Part shown: piece after piece, positions 16,920 to 24,766 of the stretch
Numbering within the stretch: position 1 is the first letter of the stretch
Layout: the number at the start of each line of letters is the position of its first letter
DNA from: an uncultured Lachnospiraceae bacterium
Lineage (GTDB): Bacteria > Bacillota > Clostridia > Lachnospirales > Lachnospiraceae
Assembly (NCBI GenBank): GCA_947179245.1
Contig: CAMXBD010000008.1
Coordinates: 1-43,538, forward strand
Direction of reading: 5' to 3'
Length of the DNA stretch: 43,538 nucleotides
Notes under the pieces: generated by a model
The model's database searches: none
Told to the model about the DNA's origin: nothing
Seen by the model: the letters and a program-made list of their open reading frames with translations, nothing else
Position numbers and translations under genes: made by a program

Positions 16920-18713
16920 ATGAAGAGGAAGATGACAGAAATGAATATGACTACAATTTTTACATCAATTTTGAATATGAGTCTTACGGCGGGCTACTGT
17001 ATTGTGGCGGTGATCCTGCTTCGCTTTTTGCTGAAACGACAGCCGAAAATTTTATCCTATTTATTGTGGAGTGTGGTGCTGTTTCGTCTGCTGTGTCCCG
17101 TTTCTTTGTCAAGTGAGTTCAGTCTGCTGCGGATGGATCTGCCACGGATGGACATGAATGTGGCAGCAGGGGCAGACCTGACAGGGCAGCATACGGTGGG
17201 GAATGCTTTTACAACAGATATGCATAATGATTTAGAGCAGAACATGGACGATCGGGATAAGGAGGCGCTACCGGCAGCAGAGGGAGAGAGGGGAATAGAA
17301 TCCCGTACACAAACCTTACTTACGGTTGGCGCATGGGTCTGGTTTGCGGGCGTTCTTTTGATGGCGGCTTACGGAATTGCGTCGGCATACCGCTTGAAGC
17401 ATTTTCTGCAAAAAGCGGTATGTGTGGAGGATAACGTCTATGAGGTGGAAGGAATATCTTCGCCTTTTGTGTTCGGTATTATACATTCACGCATTTATCT
17501 GCCGACCGGCTTACCGGAGACGGAACGCGGGTATGTTCTTGAGCATGAGCGTGTGCATGTTGCCAGAAAAGACTATCTGGTAAAGATTCTGGCGTGGTTT
17601 GCAAGGTGTATTCACTGGTTTAATCCGCTCGTGTGGATTTTCTTTGTACTGATGGAAAGTGACATGGAAATGTCTTGTGATGAGGCTGTTTTGCGCAGGC
17701 TTGGAATGGAGACGAAGCAGGACTACTCCCGTGCCCTGCTGGCATTATCCTGTGAGAAAAAAGAGATAAGAAATTGTCCGCCGGCTTTTGGGGAAGGTAA
17801 AGTGAAAGAACGCGTCCGCAATGTTTTGAACTACCGCAAAAGAACATTTGTGACCATGGCGGTTATCGCCGTTGTTCTGCTTGCCATCGTGATAGGGCTT
17901 GCCCTGAATCCAGCGGGGAGAAAGCTTGGTGATAAGGAGGCAGAGGAATTACTTCGCCTTGGGGCAAAAGACCAGTTTGTCACAGACTATGCGGATGCGT
18001 GGTGCAATCGGGAAGGGGATGCTTTGGTAAGACTTTATATAGACGAGAATACTGCGTTTGAACATATACCTATGTTGGAAAAAACAGAGCGCGGGTATAC
18101 ATTTGGTCTCTCAAGCCCGTGGCCTGACGAGTTCTGGCGGACGATACCAACGGGAGAGGGAACGGATGAAGGAAAATCGGAAATACGGTACTATGCATGG
18201 ACATCCGACCCGCATGTGAGCGTCTGGAAAGAAGAGATTACTTTTACAATGACAGATGAAGGGTATCGGGTAACGGACAGCTCGCTTACTTATTTCGATA
18301 GTATCGCGTCCGAGGATGAATATATGGATGCCTATTGGGGAGATGGAGGATATCACTTCACCGACTATGAAGAAAGAGGGTTTGTGGAGGCGATCAACTA
18401 TCAGACGGAGTATGACTTGGAAAATGGTGAAAGTGACCGTAATGCCGTCTACAGAAGTCCGGAAACAGCAGCGGAGTATATTATGAATCTGGCTGGAGGC
18501 GCAGGCACAGCACAAAGGACTTCTAATGGAACAGCAACCGTAGAGTATATTTTTGCAGACGGAAGCAGTGTTGTGATTCCGATGAAAGATGCTAATTTTA
18601 ACGGGCAGACTGGCAACAGCAGTGACGATTCGTCAGAAAGTGATTCCCAAACCGCTGTAAACTCTGAGGTGTGGATTCTTGATCTGCCGGTGTGGAATGC
18701 GGGAGCGCCGTAG
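16920..18713 (+). CDS. M56 (BlaR1-like) membrane metallopeptidase/sensor
   Basis: A 597-residue protein with N-terminal membrane helices (about residues 18-60 and 130-150), a zinc peptidase motif HERVH (about 209-213) with the following CIHWFNPLVWI and DMEMSCDEAVLRRLG segments typical of M56, and another membrane helix at about 309-330. The extracellular C-terminal part (about 335-597) is not a penicillin-binding domain; no SxxK/KTG set is visible. The inducing signal is therefore unlikely to be read as in true BlaR1. A polar low-complexity linker with NSSDDSSESDSQ lies near the end. It is co-transcribed with blaI and ends before a terminator at 18761. A start a few codons later is also possible. 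Confidence 0.88.
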   Translation: MKRKMTEMNMTTIFTSILNMSLTAGYCIVAVILLRFLLKRQPKILSYLLWSVVLFRLLCPVSLSSEFSLLRMDLPRMDMNVAAGADLTGQHTVGNAFTTDMHNDLEQNMDDRDKEALPAAEGERGIESRTQTLLTVGAWVWFAGVLLMAAYGIASAYRLKHFLQKAVCVEDNVYEVEGISSPFVFGIIHSRIYLPTGLPETERGYVLEHERVHVARKDYLVKILAWFARCIHWFNPLVWIFFVLMESDMEMSCDEAVLRRLGMETKQDYSRALLALSCEKKEIRNCPPAFGEGKVKERVRNVLNYRKRTFVTMAVIAVVLLAIVIGLALNPAGRKLGDKEAEELLRLGAKDQFVTDYADAWCNREGDALVRLYIDENTAFEHIPMLEKTERGYTFGLSSPWPDEFWRTIPTGEGTDEGKSEIRYYAWTSDPHVSVWKEEITFTMTDEGYRVTDSSLTYFDSIASEDEYMDAYWGDGGYHFTDYEERGFVEAINYQTEYDLENGESDRNAVYRSPETAAEYIMNLAGGAGTAQRTSNGTATVEYIFADGSSVVIPMKDANFNGQTGNSSDDSSESDSQTAVNSEVWILDLPVWNAGAP

Positions 18714-18760
18714 AAGTCTTGCGGATAGCAGGAGATACAGAGGTATTACGGAATAGAAAG

Positions 18761-18805
18761 AAAAAGGAGAGGCTTTGTAATGATATGATTCCTCTCCTTT
18801 TTATT
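18761..18805 (+). terminator. Rho-independent terminator after the M56 gene
   Basis: GGAGAGG and CCTCTCC pair across an 18-base loop, flanked by an A-run and followed by TTTTTATT. Confidence 0.75.
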
Positions 18806-18861
18806 ATTTGCGATAAACCGTATTTAATGCCCAGAACATCGCGTAAAGCAGGAAAAATTTC

Positions 18862-18889
18862 TTGTAAAAACTGTTAGGAATGATATAAT
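18862..18889 (+). promoter_or_regulatory. Promoter of the polysaccharide locus
   Basis: TTGTAA (18862-18867) and a perfect TATAAT (18884-18889) are 16 bases apart, about 115 bases before the first gene of the locus. No other strong promoter was noticed within the conserved part. Confidence 0.65.
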
Positions 18890-18896
18890 GAACTCC

Positions 18897-18974
18897 ATAG
18901 GTGCTAATATAGCGAATGAATTTCGGACATGGTGAAACTTTTGGCATTAGTCATTCGTATTATAGGTGCAAATA
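18897..18974 (+). repeat. Leader with direct repeat ATAGGTGC(W)AATA and a hairpin
   Basis: ATAGGTGC followed by T or A and AATA occurs at 18897 and again at 18962. Between the copies CGAATGA and TCATTCG can pair as a 7-bp stem. The set lies in the predicted 5' leader of the polysaccharide operon. Function unknown. Confidence 0.5.
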
Positions 18975-19004
18975 CATTTTTGATAGAATCCGTATTGGAG
19001 ATAT

Positions 19005-19748
19005 ATGGAAACATACATTGATATTCACTGCCACATTCTGCCGGGGGTAGATGATGGTTCGGACAGCTTGGAGACAAGCATGGAAATGTTACATATGGCA
19101 GACGAAGACGGAATCTCACAGATCATCCTCACGCCTCATGATAAGCCTTGGCACAGAAAGATGGACTATACCCGGATAAATGCTTTGGTTGATCAGCTTC
19201 AGGAACGTCTGTGTCAGGAAGGAATGGATATAAGGCTGTACATGGGCAGCGAGCTGTATTACCGCAACGGTCTGACAGAGGAGCTTGATCAGGGGGATGC
19301 AGTAACTTTGGCTAATTCCCAATATGTACTTGTTGAATTTGATCCTTTAGCCGATTATGATTACATAAGAAGTGGTGTCTACGCATTGCTCATGGGAGGG
19401 TATTATCCCATTGTGGCGCATGTAGAGCGATATAAGAATGTATGTTGTAAGATGAGCAGAGTCATTGAGTTGATTGATATGGGCAGCTTTATGCAGGTGA
19501 ATGCAGGAAGTATCACAGGTCAATACGGGATCAGCGCGAAACAGCTTACGAAGAAAATGTTGAAACAGGACCTAATCCACTTTGTCGCTACAGACGCCCA
19601 TGATTTGAATAGAAGACAGCCATGTCTTTCACAATGTGCACAATACATTGGGAAAAAATATGGAGAAAGCAGCAGGAGACGATTGTTTTACGATCATCCG
19701 ATGTGCGTGCTGCATGATGAATACATAAGGAATCGGAAAGAAGACTGA
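19005..19748 (+). CDS. cpsB: CpsB/YwqE-type tyrosine-protein phosphatase (PHP fold)
   Basis: A 247-residue PHP-domain phosphatase. Metal-binding motifs are DIHCHILPGVDDG (residues about 6-18), TPHDKP, GSELYY, AHVERY and TDAHD. In capsule operons CpsB removes phosphate from the tyrosine cluster of CpsD and so tunes polymer length and export. It is the first gene after the predicted promoter and is followed two bases later by the CpsC-like gene. GGAG lies just upstream of the ATG. Length and motif order match the family. Confidence 0.92.
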   Translation: METYIDIHCHILPGVDDGSDSLETSMEMLHMADEDGISQIILTPHDKPWHRKMDYTRINALVDQLQERLCQEGMDIRLYMGSELYYRNGLTEELDQGDAVTLANSQYVLVEFDPLADYDYIRSGVYALLMGGYYPIVAHVERYKNVCCKMSRVIELIDMGSFMQVNAGSITGQYGISAKQLTKKMLKQDLIHFVATDAHDLNRRQPCLSQCAQYIGKKYGESSRRRLFYDHPMCVLHDEYIRNRKED

Positions 19749-19749
19749 T

Positions 19750-20475
19750 ATGGAAAATCATAGAGAAAGCGATGTCATTGAAGTAGACTTGCTGGAAATT
19801 ATTAATATTTTGTTTAGAAGATTTTGGATTATTTTGGGAGCGGGGTTGTTAGCAGCAGTGATCGGTTTTGTGATCAGCAAGTTTGTGCTGACGCCTACCT
19901 TTGAATCCACTACTAAGATTTACATACTGAATAAGTCAGAAAACACGACGGTTACATACAGTGATGTACAGATGGGAACACAGCTCACCAAGGATTATGC
20001 AGAACTGATTAATAGCCGATATGTATTAGAGACAGTTATTCAGCAGCTGTCCCTGCCGGAGACGGAGTATAAGGATCTGTTAAAGAAAGTCAGTGTGAAT
20101 ACACCTACAGATACACGAATCGTATCCATTACCGTGACAGACATCGACCCGCAGCAGGCGCAAAATATTGCCAACTGTATCAGAGAAGTGGCGGGGGAAC
20201 ATATCCAGAATGTGATGGATATTGATGCGGTCAATGTGGTAGAAGAAGCCAATCTGCCTACAAGGAAGGCAGGACCAAGCGGATTGAAATGGACGGCGGT
20301 CGGCGGTATGCTGGGAGTATTTCTGGTATGTGCGGTTATCCTGATACACTATCTATTGGATGATACGATCAAAACGTCGGAAGATGTAGAGAAATATCTT
20401 GGGTTGAGCACATTAGCGCTGATACCGGTTGCGCCGGGCGAAAATGATGGCAAGCAGAAGAGTAAGAGGAAGTAA
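19750..20475 (+). CDS. CpsC/Wzz-type chain-length determinant, kinase activator
   Basis: A 241-residue membrane protein with helices at about residues 22-42 and 177-197 and an extracellular loop between them, the usual Wzz layout. The N-terminal EVDLLEIINILFRRFWII is typical of the CpsC/CapA/YveK branch. From the family, its short cytoplasmic tail activates the separate tyrosine kinase encoded next, and the pair controls polysaccharide chain length. The kinase gene starts two bases after its stop. Confidence 0.92.
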   Translation: MENHRESDVIEVDLLEIINILFRRFWIILGAGLLAAVIGFVISKFVLTPTFESTTKIYILNKSENTTVTYSDVQMGTQLTKDYAELINSRYVLETVIQQLSLPETEYKDLLKKVSVNTPTDTRIVSITVTDIDPQQAQNIANCIREVAGEHIQNVMDIDAVNVVEEANLPTRKAGPSGLKWTAVGGMLGVFLVCAVILIHYLLDDTIKTSEDVEKYLGLSTLALIPVAPGENDGKQKSKRK

Positions 20476-20477
20476 AT

Positions 20478-21488
20478 ATGCAGGATGTCAAATTGCATTT
20501 GGATCAACGTGCAGATTTTCATACAAAAGAAGCTTTTAAGACGCTGCGAAGCAATGTGGAGTTCTGCGGCAGTGATGTGAAGGTCGTTGCTGTGACGAGC
20601 TGTACGCCGCACGAGGGCAAGACGAGTGTTGCTATGGAGCTGGCGCGGTCTTTTGCCGAGGCAGGTAACAGAACACTGTTGATTGACGCGGATATGAGAA
20701 AATCCGTGCTGGTGGGCAGGTATAAGACCGGTGTAGTTAAGTATGGGTTGAGCCATTGTCTGATTGGAAAATATAAATATACAGAAGCTATGTGCCAGAC
20801 GGATATTCCACGTCTCTATATGTTCTTTTCCGGACCGGTGCCGCCGAATCCGAGCGAGCTTCTCGGAAGTGAGAGATTCGCCGACATGCTGAATGTGATG
20901 CGGACGGCTTTTGATTATATCATTATAGATACACCGCCGCTTGGCAGTGTCATTGATGCCGCTGTGGTGGCAAAGAGATGTGACGGCACGGTATTGGTAG
21001 TGGAGAATAACGCAGTCAGCTACCGTTTTGTCCAGAGAGTAAAAGAACAGTTGGATAAATCCGGGAGCCGTATTCTGGGAGTCGTTTTAAATAAAGTTGA
21101 CCTCAGCGGCAAGGGCTATTATGGACATTACGGCAGATATTATGGTAAATACTATGGTAAATATTACGGTAAGTATGGTTACGATACCGAGCCGGCTCCT
21201 GAGCAAAAGCGTGAAAGACAGATAGAACCGGCGAAAACAGGAAGAACTGAGCGGCAGGAGAGCTCAGAACGATTGGATCGCTTGGAGAGAGCGGAGCGTC
21301 TGGACCGATTGGAGCGTTCAGAGCGGTTGGAACGCTCAGACCGATTAGAACGTTCAGAGCGGCTGGAACGGTTAGAGCGGCCAGAGCGATTGGAACGTTC
21401 AGAACGGTTAGAACGGTTGGAACGCTCAGAAAGACCGGAGCGACTGACAGAAACGGAAAAAAAAACGGTAAGAAGAAGTATTTTGTAG
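20478..21488 (+). CDS. cpsD: CpsD-type tyrosine autokinase with long charged C-terminal repeat
   Basis: A 336-residue frame. Residues 1-about 210 are the BY-kinase: Walker A in CTPHEGKTS (about 44-52), Walker A' LLIDADMRKS (about 66-75) and Walker B YIIIDTPP (about 147-154). Next comes the tyrosine cluster with repeated YYGK/YGKY (about 214-236), the autophosphorylation site. In typical CpsD the protein ends here. This one continues with a Arg/Leu/Glu-rich repeat (about 250-322, units like RLERSE) and ends at TAG 21486 after a nine-A run at 21457-21465. A -1 shift on that run joins it to the LCP frame, giving one protein of about 677 residues. The TAG product alone would carry a meaningless tail TVRRSIL. 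Confidence 0.9.
   Translation: MQDVKLHLDQRADFHTKEAFKTLRSNVEFCGSDVKVVAVTSCTPHEGKTSVAMELARSFAEAGNRTLLIDADMRKSVLVGRYKTGVVKYGLSHCLIGKYKYTEAMCQTDIPRLYMFFSGPVPPNPSELLGSERFADMLNVMRTAFDYIIIDTPPLGSVIDAAVVAKRCDGTVLVVENNAVSYRFVQRVKEQLDKSGSRILGVVLNKVDLSGKGYYGHYGRYYGKYYGKYYGKYGYDTEPAPEQKRERQIEPAKTGRTERQESSERLDRLERAERLDRLERSERLERSDRLERSERLERLERPERLERSERLERLERSERPERLTETEKKTVRRSIL
21270..21447 (+). repeat. Tandem repeat encoding RLERSE-like units
   Basis: About ten degenerate 15-18 bp units (TTGGAACGCTCAGAGCGG type) encode alternating RLERSE, RLERLE and RLERPE. It is rich in Arg and Glu in a pattern expected for a long charged helix. The copies differ by single bases. Confidence 0.85.
21457..21465 (+). other. 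A9 slippery run, putative frameshift or slippage site between cpsD and LCP frames
   Basis: Nine consecutive A bases follow ACGG. Reading GAA AAA AAA then shifting one base back gives AAC GGT AAG AAG AAG TAT TTT, which runs straight into the Lys-rich and membrane segment of the LCP protein. GGAG at 21437-21440 lies 16 bases upstream. It could act in translation (-1 frameshift), transcription (polymerase slippage), or as a phase-variable A9/A10 tract. Confidence 0.65.
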
Positions 21489-21505
21489 CCGTATGTACTA
21501 TTCTC

Positions 21506-22510
21506 GTGATTTTCGGGCTGTTATTGGCCGGTTCCGTGATTGTCAGAGCAATAGGAAAGCATCGGTTATATAATAAACCTGTTACCACACAGCCTGAATT
21601 GCAGACCGCTGTGGGAGAAGAAATCCTGACGGAAGCAGAGAGTGAGAAATGGCAGGAAGGATGGGTCAAATATCAAGGAACCATCTACGAATACAATGAA
21701 GAAATCCTGACTTTTCTGATTATGGGCATTGATAAGCAGGATGATGTCGAAGAGGTGGCAGAAGGCACCGATGGCGGGCAGGCAGATGGATTATTTCTGT
21801 TAGTAATCAATCCGAAAGACAAGAGCATCAAAGTGGTAGGTATCAACAGAAATACCATGGCAGATGTTGACATATATGATAACAAGGGAGAATATACATC
21901 CACGGTTAAAGCGCAGCTTGCCATACAGCATGGATTTGGCAATGGTATGGAAGAAAGCTGTGAATATCAGAAAAAAGCGGTGGAGAACTTGTTCTACCAG
22001 CTTCCCATACATGGATATGCTGCAGTCAATATGAGCGCTGTTGCCACAATCAATGATGCAGTGGGCGGTGTTGATGTGACGGTTCCCGGTGATCTGGCAG
22101 GATTCAATGAGGATTTCGTGGAAGGACGCAGTCTGCACCTGATGGGAGAGAATGCTTTCTGGTATGTAAAGTACAGAAATACTGACGTATTTGGTTCGGC
22201 GGATATGAGGCTGGACAGACAGAAACAGTATTTGAATGGCTTTATTGATGCGGCGAAGCAGTCGGTACATAAGGATGCTTCTGTAGTCATAGACTTGTAT
22301 CAGGCGGTGAAGCCGCAGATGGTCACAGATGTTTCTCTGGATGAGGTGGCATACCTTGCGCCGATTCTGGCAGATTATAGATATGATATGGATGATTTCT
22401 ATACTTTGCAGGGAGAAACTGTGATGGGAGAGCAGTACGAAGAATTTTACCCGGATGAAGATGCTATGTTTGAGATGATATTGGATATATTTTATGAAAA
22501 AGTTCAGTAG
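21506..22510 (+). CDS. LytR-CpsA-Psr (LCP) family ligase, N-terminus supplied by the cpsD frame
   Basis: The frame encodes an LCP catalytic domain: FLIMGIDKQD, DGLFLLVINPKDKSIKVVGI followed by NRNTM (conserved Arg), DAVGGVDVTV, WYVKYRN and SADMRLDRQKQYL (Arg pair). LCP proteins move polysaccharide from its lipid carrier to peptidoglycan outside the cell. The first canonical start in this frame is GTG 21506, which lies inside the membrane helix (YFVAVCTILVIFGLLLAG). No ATG, GTG or TTG occurs between the last in-frame stop (TGA 21248) and 21505. The helix and the preceding KKNGKKK are encoded from about 21458, so the natural N-terminus most likely comes from cpsD through the A9 run. Starting at 21506 would lose half of the helix. 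Confidence 0.85.
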   Translation: MIFGLLLAGSVIVRAIGKHRLYNKPVTTQPELQTAVGEEILTEAESEKWQEGWVKYQGTIYEYNEEILTFLIMGIDKQDDVEEVAEGTDGGQADGLFLLVINPKDKSIKVVGINRNTMADVDIYDNKGEYTSTVKAQLAIQHGFGNGMEESCEYQKKAVENLFYQLPIHGYAAVNMSAVATINDAVGGVDVTVPGDLAGFNEDFVEGRSLHLMGENAFWYVKYRNTDVFGSADMRLDRQKQYLNGFIDAAKQSVHKDASVVIDLYQAVKPQMVTDVSLDEVAYLAPILADYRYDMDDFYTLQGETVMGEQYEEFYPDEDAMFEMILDIFYEKVQ

Positions 22511-23333
22511 ATGGAAAAAACATATTATAAGAGATGCTGTGTCCCTTGCATCGGTAGCATGTATCCTGACAGGGTGCGGAAAGAGTGGCGGGGGAGCACA
22601 GGATGATGTGCAGGCAGAAATTTCCGATGAGACCGCCGAATCGGTACAGACAGCAGAAACTGCCGATGAGAATGCCGAACCGGTACAGACAACAGGAATT
22701 GCCGGTGAGAGTGCCGCGGATGCGCTGATAGACTTTGCGGCGTTGCAGGAAGAGAATCCGGAGATCTTCGCATGGCTTTATATACCGGAAACGAATATAG
22801 ACTGTCCGGTGCTGCAGAGCGTCCGGGGAGATGATTTTTATGAGAGTCATGATGCTTTCGGGCAGGAAAATGACGACGGGGCTGTCTATATCGAACTCGC
22901 AAATCTGGCGAGCATGTGTGATTTCAACACGGTGATGCATGGCAGGACAGGTGCAGATGAGAGCGGACCTTTCGCTGGGTTGTATCAGTTTGCTGATCCG
23001 GACTTTTTTGAGAAACATGAGAGTTTATATTTATATCTGGATGGCAATGTCCTGACATATGAGATATTTGCCGCTTATGAAAGAGAAAATACGAGCCTGC
23101 TTCGCAGCTATGATTTTACTTATCTGGAGGGCTGTGAAGAGTTTTTGAATGATTTGTACAGCATCAGGGATATGACGATGAATCTGCGTGAGGGCTGGGA
23201 AGGCGTCACACCATATCACTTCCTGATTACTCTGACTACGCAGAGAGAAGATGACGCTGACAGACAGTTTGTTGTTCTTGCGATTCTGACACAGGATGCT
23301 GCAGGGACCATTGATCGAATCGTTGCTGAATAG
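22494..23333 (+). CDS. Sortase B-like lipoprotein lacking the catalytic cysteine
   Basis: A 279-residue protein with a lipoprotein signal (ILTGC, Cys near residue 25) and an Asp/Glu/Thr/Gln-rich linker (to about residue 75). Residues about 80-279 have the class B sortase layout: WLYIPETNIDCPVLQ, then FYESHDAFGQENDDGAVYI, TVMHGRTGADESGPFAGLYQ with the catalytic His (about 149), and ITLTTQREDDADRQFVVLAI, where the Arg (about 257) is kept. The expected cysteine (L-S/T-T-C) is Gln here (about residue 250). It overlaps the end of the LCP gene by 17 bases. Enzymatic transpeptidation is unlikely; a binding or scaffold role in the polysaccharide locus is possible. Confidence 0.75.
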   Translation: MKKFSRWKKHIIRDAVSLASVACILTGCGKSGGGAQDDVQAEISDETAESVQTAETADENAEPVQTTGIAGESAADALIDFAALQEENPEIFAWLYIPETNIDCPVLQSVRGDDFYESHDAFGQENDDGAVYIELANLASMCDFNTVMHGRTGADESGPFAGLYQFADPDFFEKHESLYLYLDGNVLTYEIFAAYERENTSLLRSYDFTYLEGCEEFLNDLYSIRDMTMNLREGWEGVTPYHFLITLTTQREDDADRQFVVLAILTQDAAGTIDRIVAE

Positions 23334-23384
23334 AGTTTTCTATTTAAGGATACCCGTATATCGGGAAAAAAGGAGGAATTTAAA

Positions 23385-23978
23385 ATGAAAAAAATATTAG
23401 CACTGACACTTGCAGGGGCGATGGTAGTGTCCATGCCGGTTATGGCGGCGCAAAGCCCGTCGGCAGATTCATACAGTACAGGGACATCCTCGTCTGCATC
23501 AACAGTATCTGCCGTCACAGCATCTTCTGTTCCGAACAGCGTAGCAAAGGCTGCAGCAGATGAGAATAAGACTGTGGGAGAATACATGAACAATGCTGTG
23601 ACAGAAGTTCCGGGACTTGATTCAGTCGTGCCTCTCGGACAGGGCGGGCATGTTATTATCAACGGCGTACCCAGCAACCAGACATTCTCTGTCTTAAAAC
23701 CGAGCGCGGACAATGTGAAGCTGGCAAAAACACAAGCGACTGCTTTAGGCGGAACTGTGTTAAATGTGGCAAAGATCAATGCATCTGTTACCGGTTTCAA
23801 TACGGCGACGGTAAACTTCTATCTTAAGGGCATCAAAACAGGACAGAATATCAAAGTTTATCAGCTGGTGGACGGACAGTGGGTGGAGCTTACTGTCATA
23901 GAGATCAGAGAAGACCATATTGTAGTTGATATGACATCTCTTGGAACATTGGCATTCATTGAGGTGCCTACAGTTTAA
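23385..23978 (+). CDS. Small secreted protein of unknown function in the polysaccharide operon
   Basis: A 197-residue protein with a clear Sec signal peptide (KKILALTLAGAMVVSMPVMA, cleavage about residue 22), a Ser/Thr/Ala-rich stretch (about 25-50), and a compact C-terminal region (about 85-197) of alternating strands such as FYLKGIKTGQNIKVYQLV and GQWVELTVIEIREDHIVVDM. No cell-wall sorting signal or lipobox is seen, so it should be released or held by another partner. A strong AGGAGG precedes the ATG. I do not recognise the family. It lies between the sortase-like gene and the priming transferase. Confidence 0.75.
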   Translation: MKKILALTLAGAMVVSMPVMAAQSPSADSYSTGTSSSASTVSAVTASSVPNSVAKAAADENKTVGEYMNNAVTEVPGLDSVVPLGQGGHVIINGVPSNQTFSVLKPSADNVKLAKTQATALGGTVLNVAKINASVTGFNTATVNFYLKGIKTGQNIKVYQLVDGQWVELTVIEIREDHIVVDMTSLGTLAFIEVPTV

Positions 23979-23997
23979 GTACCTGCGAAATGATATT

Positions 23998-24022
23998 GTA
24001 CTGCCGCTATATGCGGCAGTAC
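23998..24022 (+). terminator. Perfect 10-bp hairpin between secreted protein and sugar transferase genes
   Basis: GTACTGCCGC and GCGGCAGTAC enclose TATAT. No T-run follows, so it may be an mRNA-stabilising or processing structure or partial terminator that lowers expression of the genes downstream. Confidence 0.55.
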
Positions 24023-24049
24023 ATTTAGGTAAACGGGTTTGGAGTGAAA

Positions 24050-24763
24050 ATGAGCGAAAATATTATGCTGGATATCAATACCACCGAAAAACCAATGTCT
24101 CGGATTAACAAACTGAATATTGGCAGAGACCATATGCAGGAAGTATACCAGAGAAAAAGTTCTGTTTACCTGAGAATTAAGAGGGGAATGGACGTTTTGC
24201 TGTCTGCAGCTGCACTGGTATGCCTCTCGCCGGTATTTGCGGCGACTGCGATAGCGATTAAGATTGAGGACTGCGGCCCGGTATTTTTTAGCCAGATGAG
24301 GGCTGGAAAGGATATGAAACCTTTCAAAATATATAAATTCCGCAGCATGAATATTGATGCGGATGCGAAACTGTCCGAGATGTTGAAAGACAACGAGCAG
24401 ACGGGTCATGCATTCAAAATCAAAGACGACCCACGGATTACAAAAGTAGGTAAGTTTATCAGAAGGTTTTCTATTGATGAACTGCCTCAGTTGATTAATA
24501 TTATCAAAGGGGACATGAGTATCGTTGGTCCCAGACCAATCTTACCATTTCAGATGGAAGAGTGTAATGAGTATGAACGGCAGAGGCTTGTGGTGCAGCC
24601 GGGGCTGACCTGCTACTGGCAGATTGGCGGAAGAGCTAACATTAAGTGGGCAGACTGGGTAGAACTGGATTTACAATACATAGAGGACATGAGCCTGTGG
24701 ACAGATATCAAGATCATTGTTAAGACGATTCCTGCGGTTTTTGATAGGGAGGGAGCGTACTAG
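24050..24763 (+). CDS. Undecaprenyl-phosphate sugar phosphotransferase (priming enzyme, CpsE/WbaP C-terminal type)
   Basis: A 237-residue bacterial sugar transferase that starts the lipid-linked repeat unit by placing a sugar-phosphate on undecaprenyl phosphate. It has one hydrophobic hairpin (about residues 47-70) and the family motifs: VFFSQMRAGKDMKPFKIYKF ending RSM, KIKDDPRITKVGKFIRR, SIDELPQLINIIKGDMSIVG and PRP. The short form lacks the N-terminal four-helix region of WbaP. The ATG at 24050 with GGAG five bases upstream is preferred over GTG at 24044, which overlaps that GGAG. The sugar is not predictable. Confidence 0.93.
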   Translation: MSENIMLDINTTEKPMSRINKLNIGRDHMQEVYQRKSSVYLRIKRGMDVLLSAAALVCLSPVFAATAIAIKIEDCGPVFFSQMRAGKDMKPFKIYKFRSMNIDADAKLSEMLKDNEQTGHAFKIKDDPRITKVGKFIRRFSIDELPQLINIIKGDMSIVGPRPILPFQMEECNEYERQRLVVQPGLTCYWQIGGRANIKWADWVELDLQYIEDMSLWTDIKIIVKTIPAVFDREGAY

Positions 24764-24766
24764 AAA

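Noticed and set aside
18692-18877. Short plus-strand open frame after the M56 gene
   Set aside because: It spans the terminator at 18761-18805 and has no ribosome binding site or recognisable product.
21103-21669. A 188-residue minus-strand open frame opposite the RLERSE repeat
   Set aside because: Low-complexity reading of the repeat on the wrong strand.
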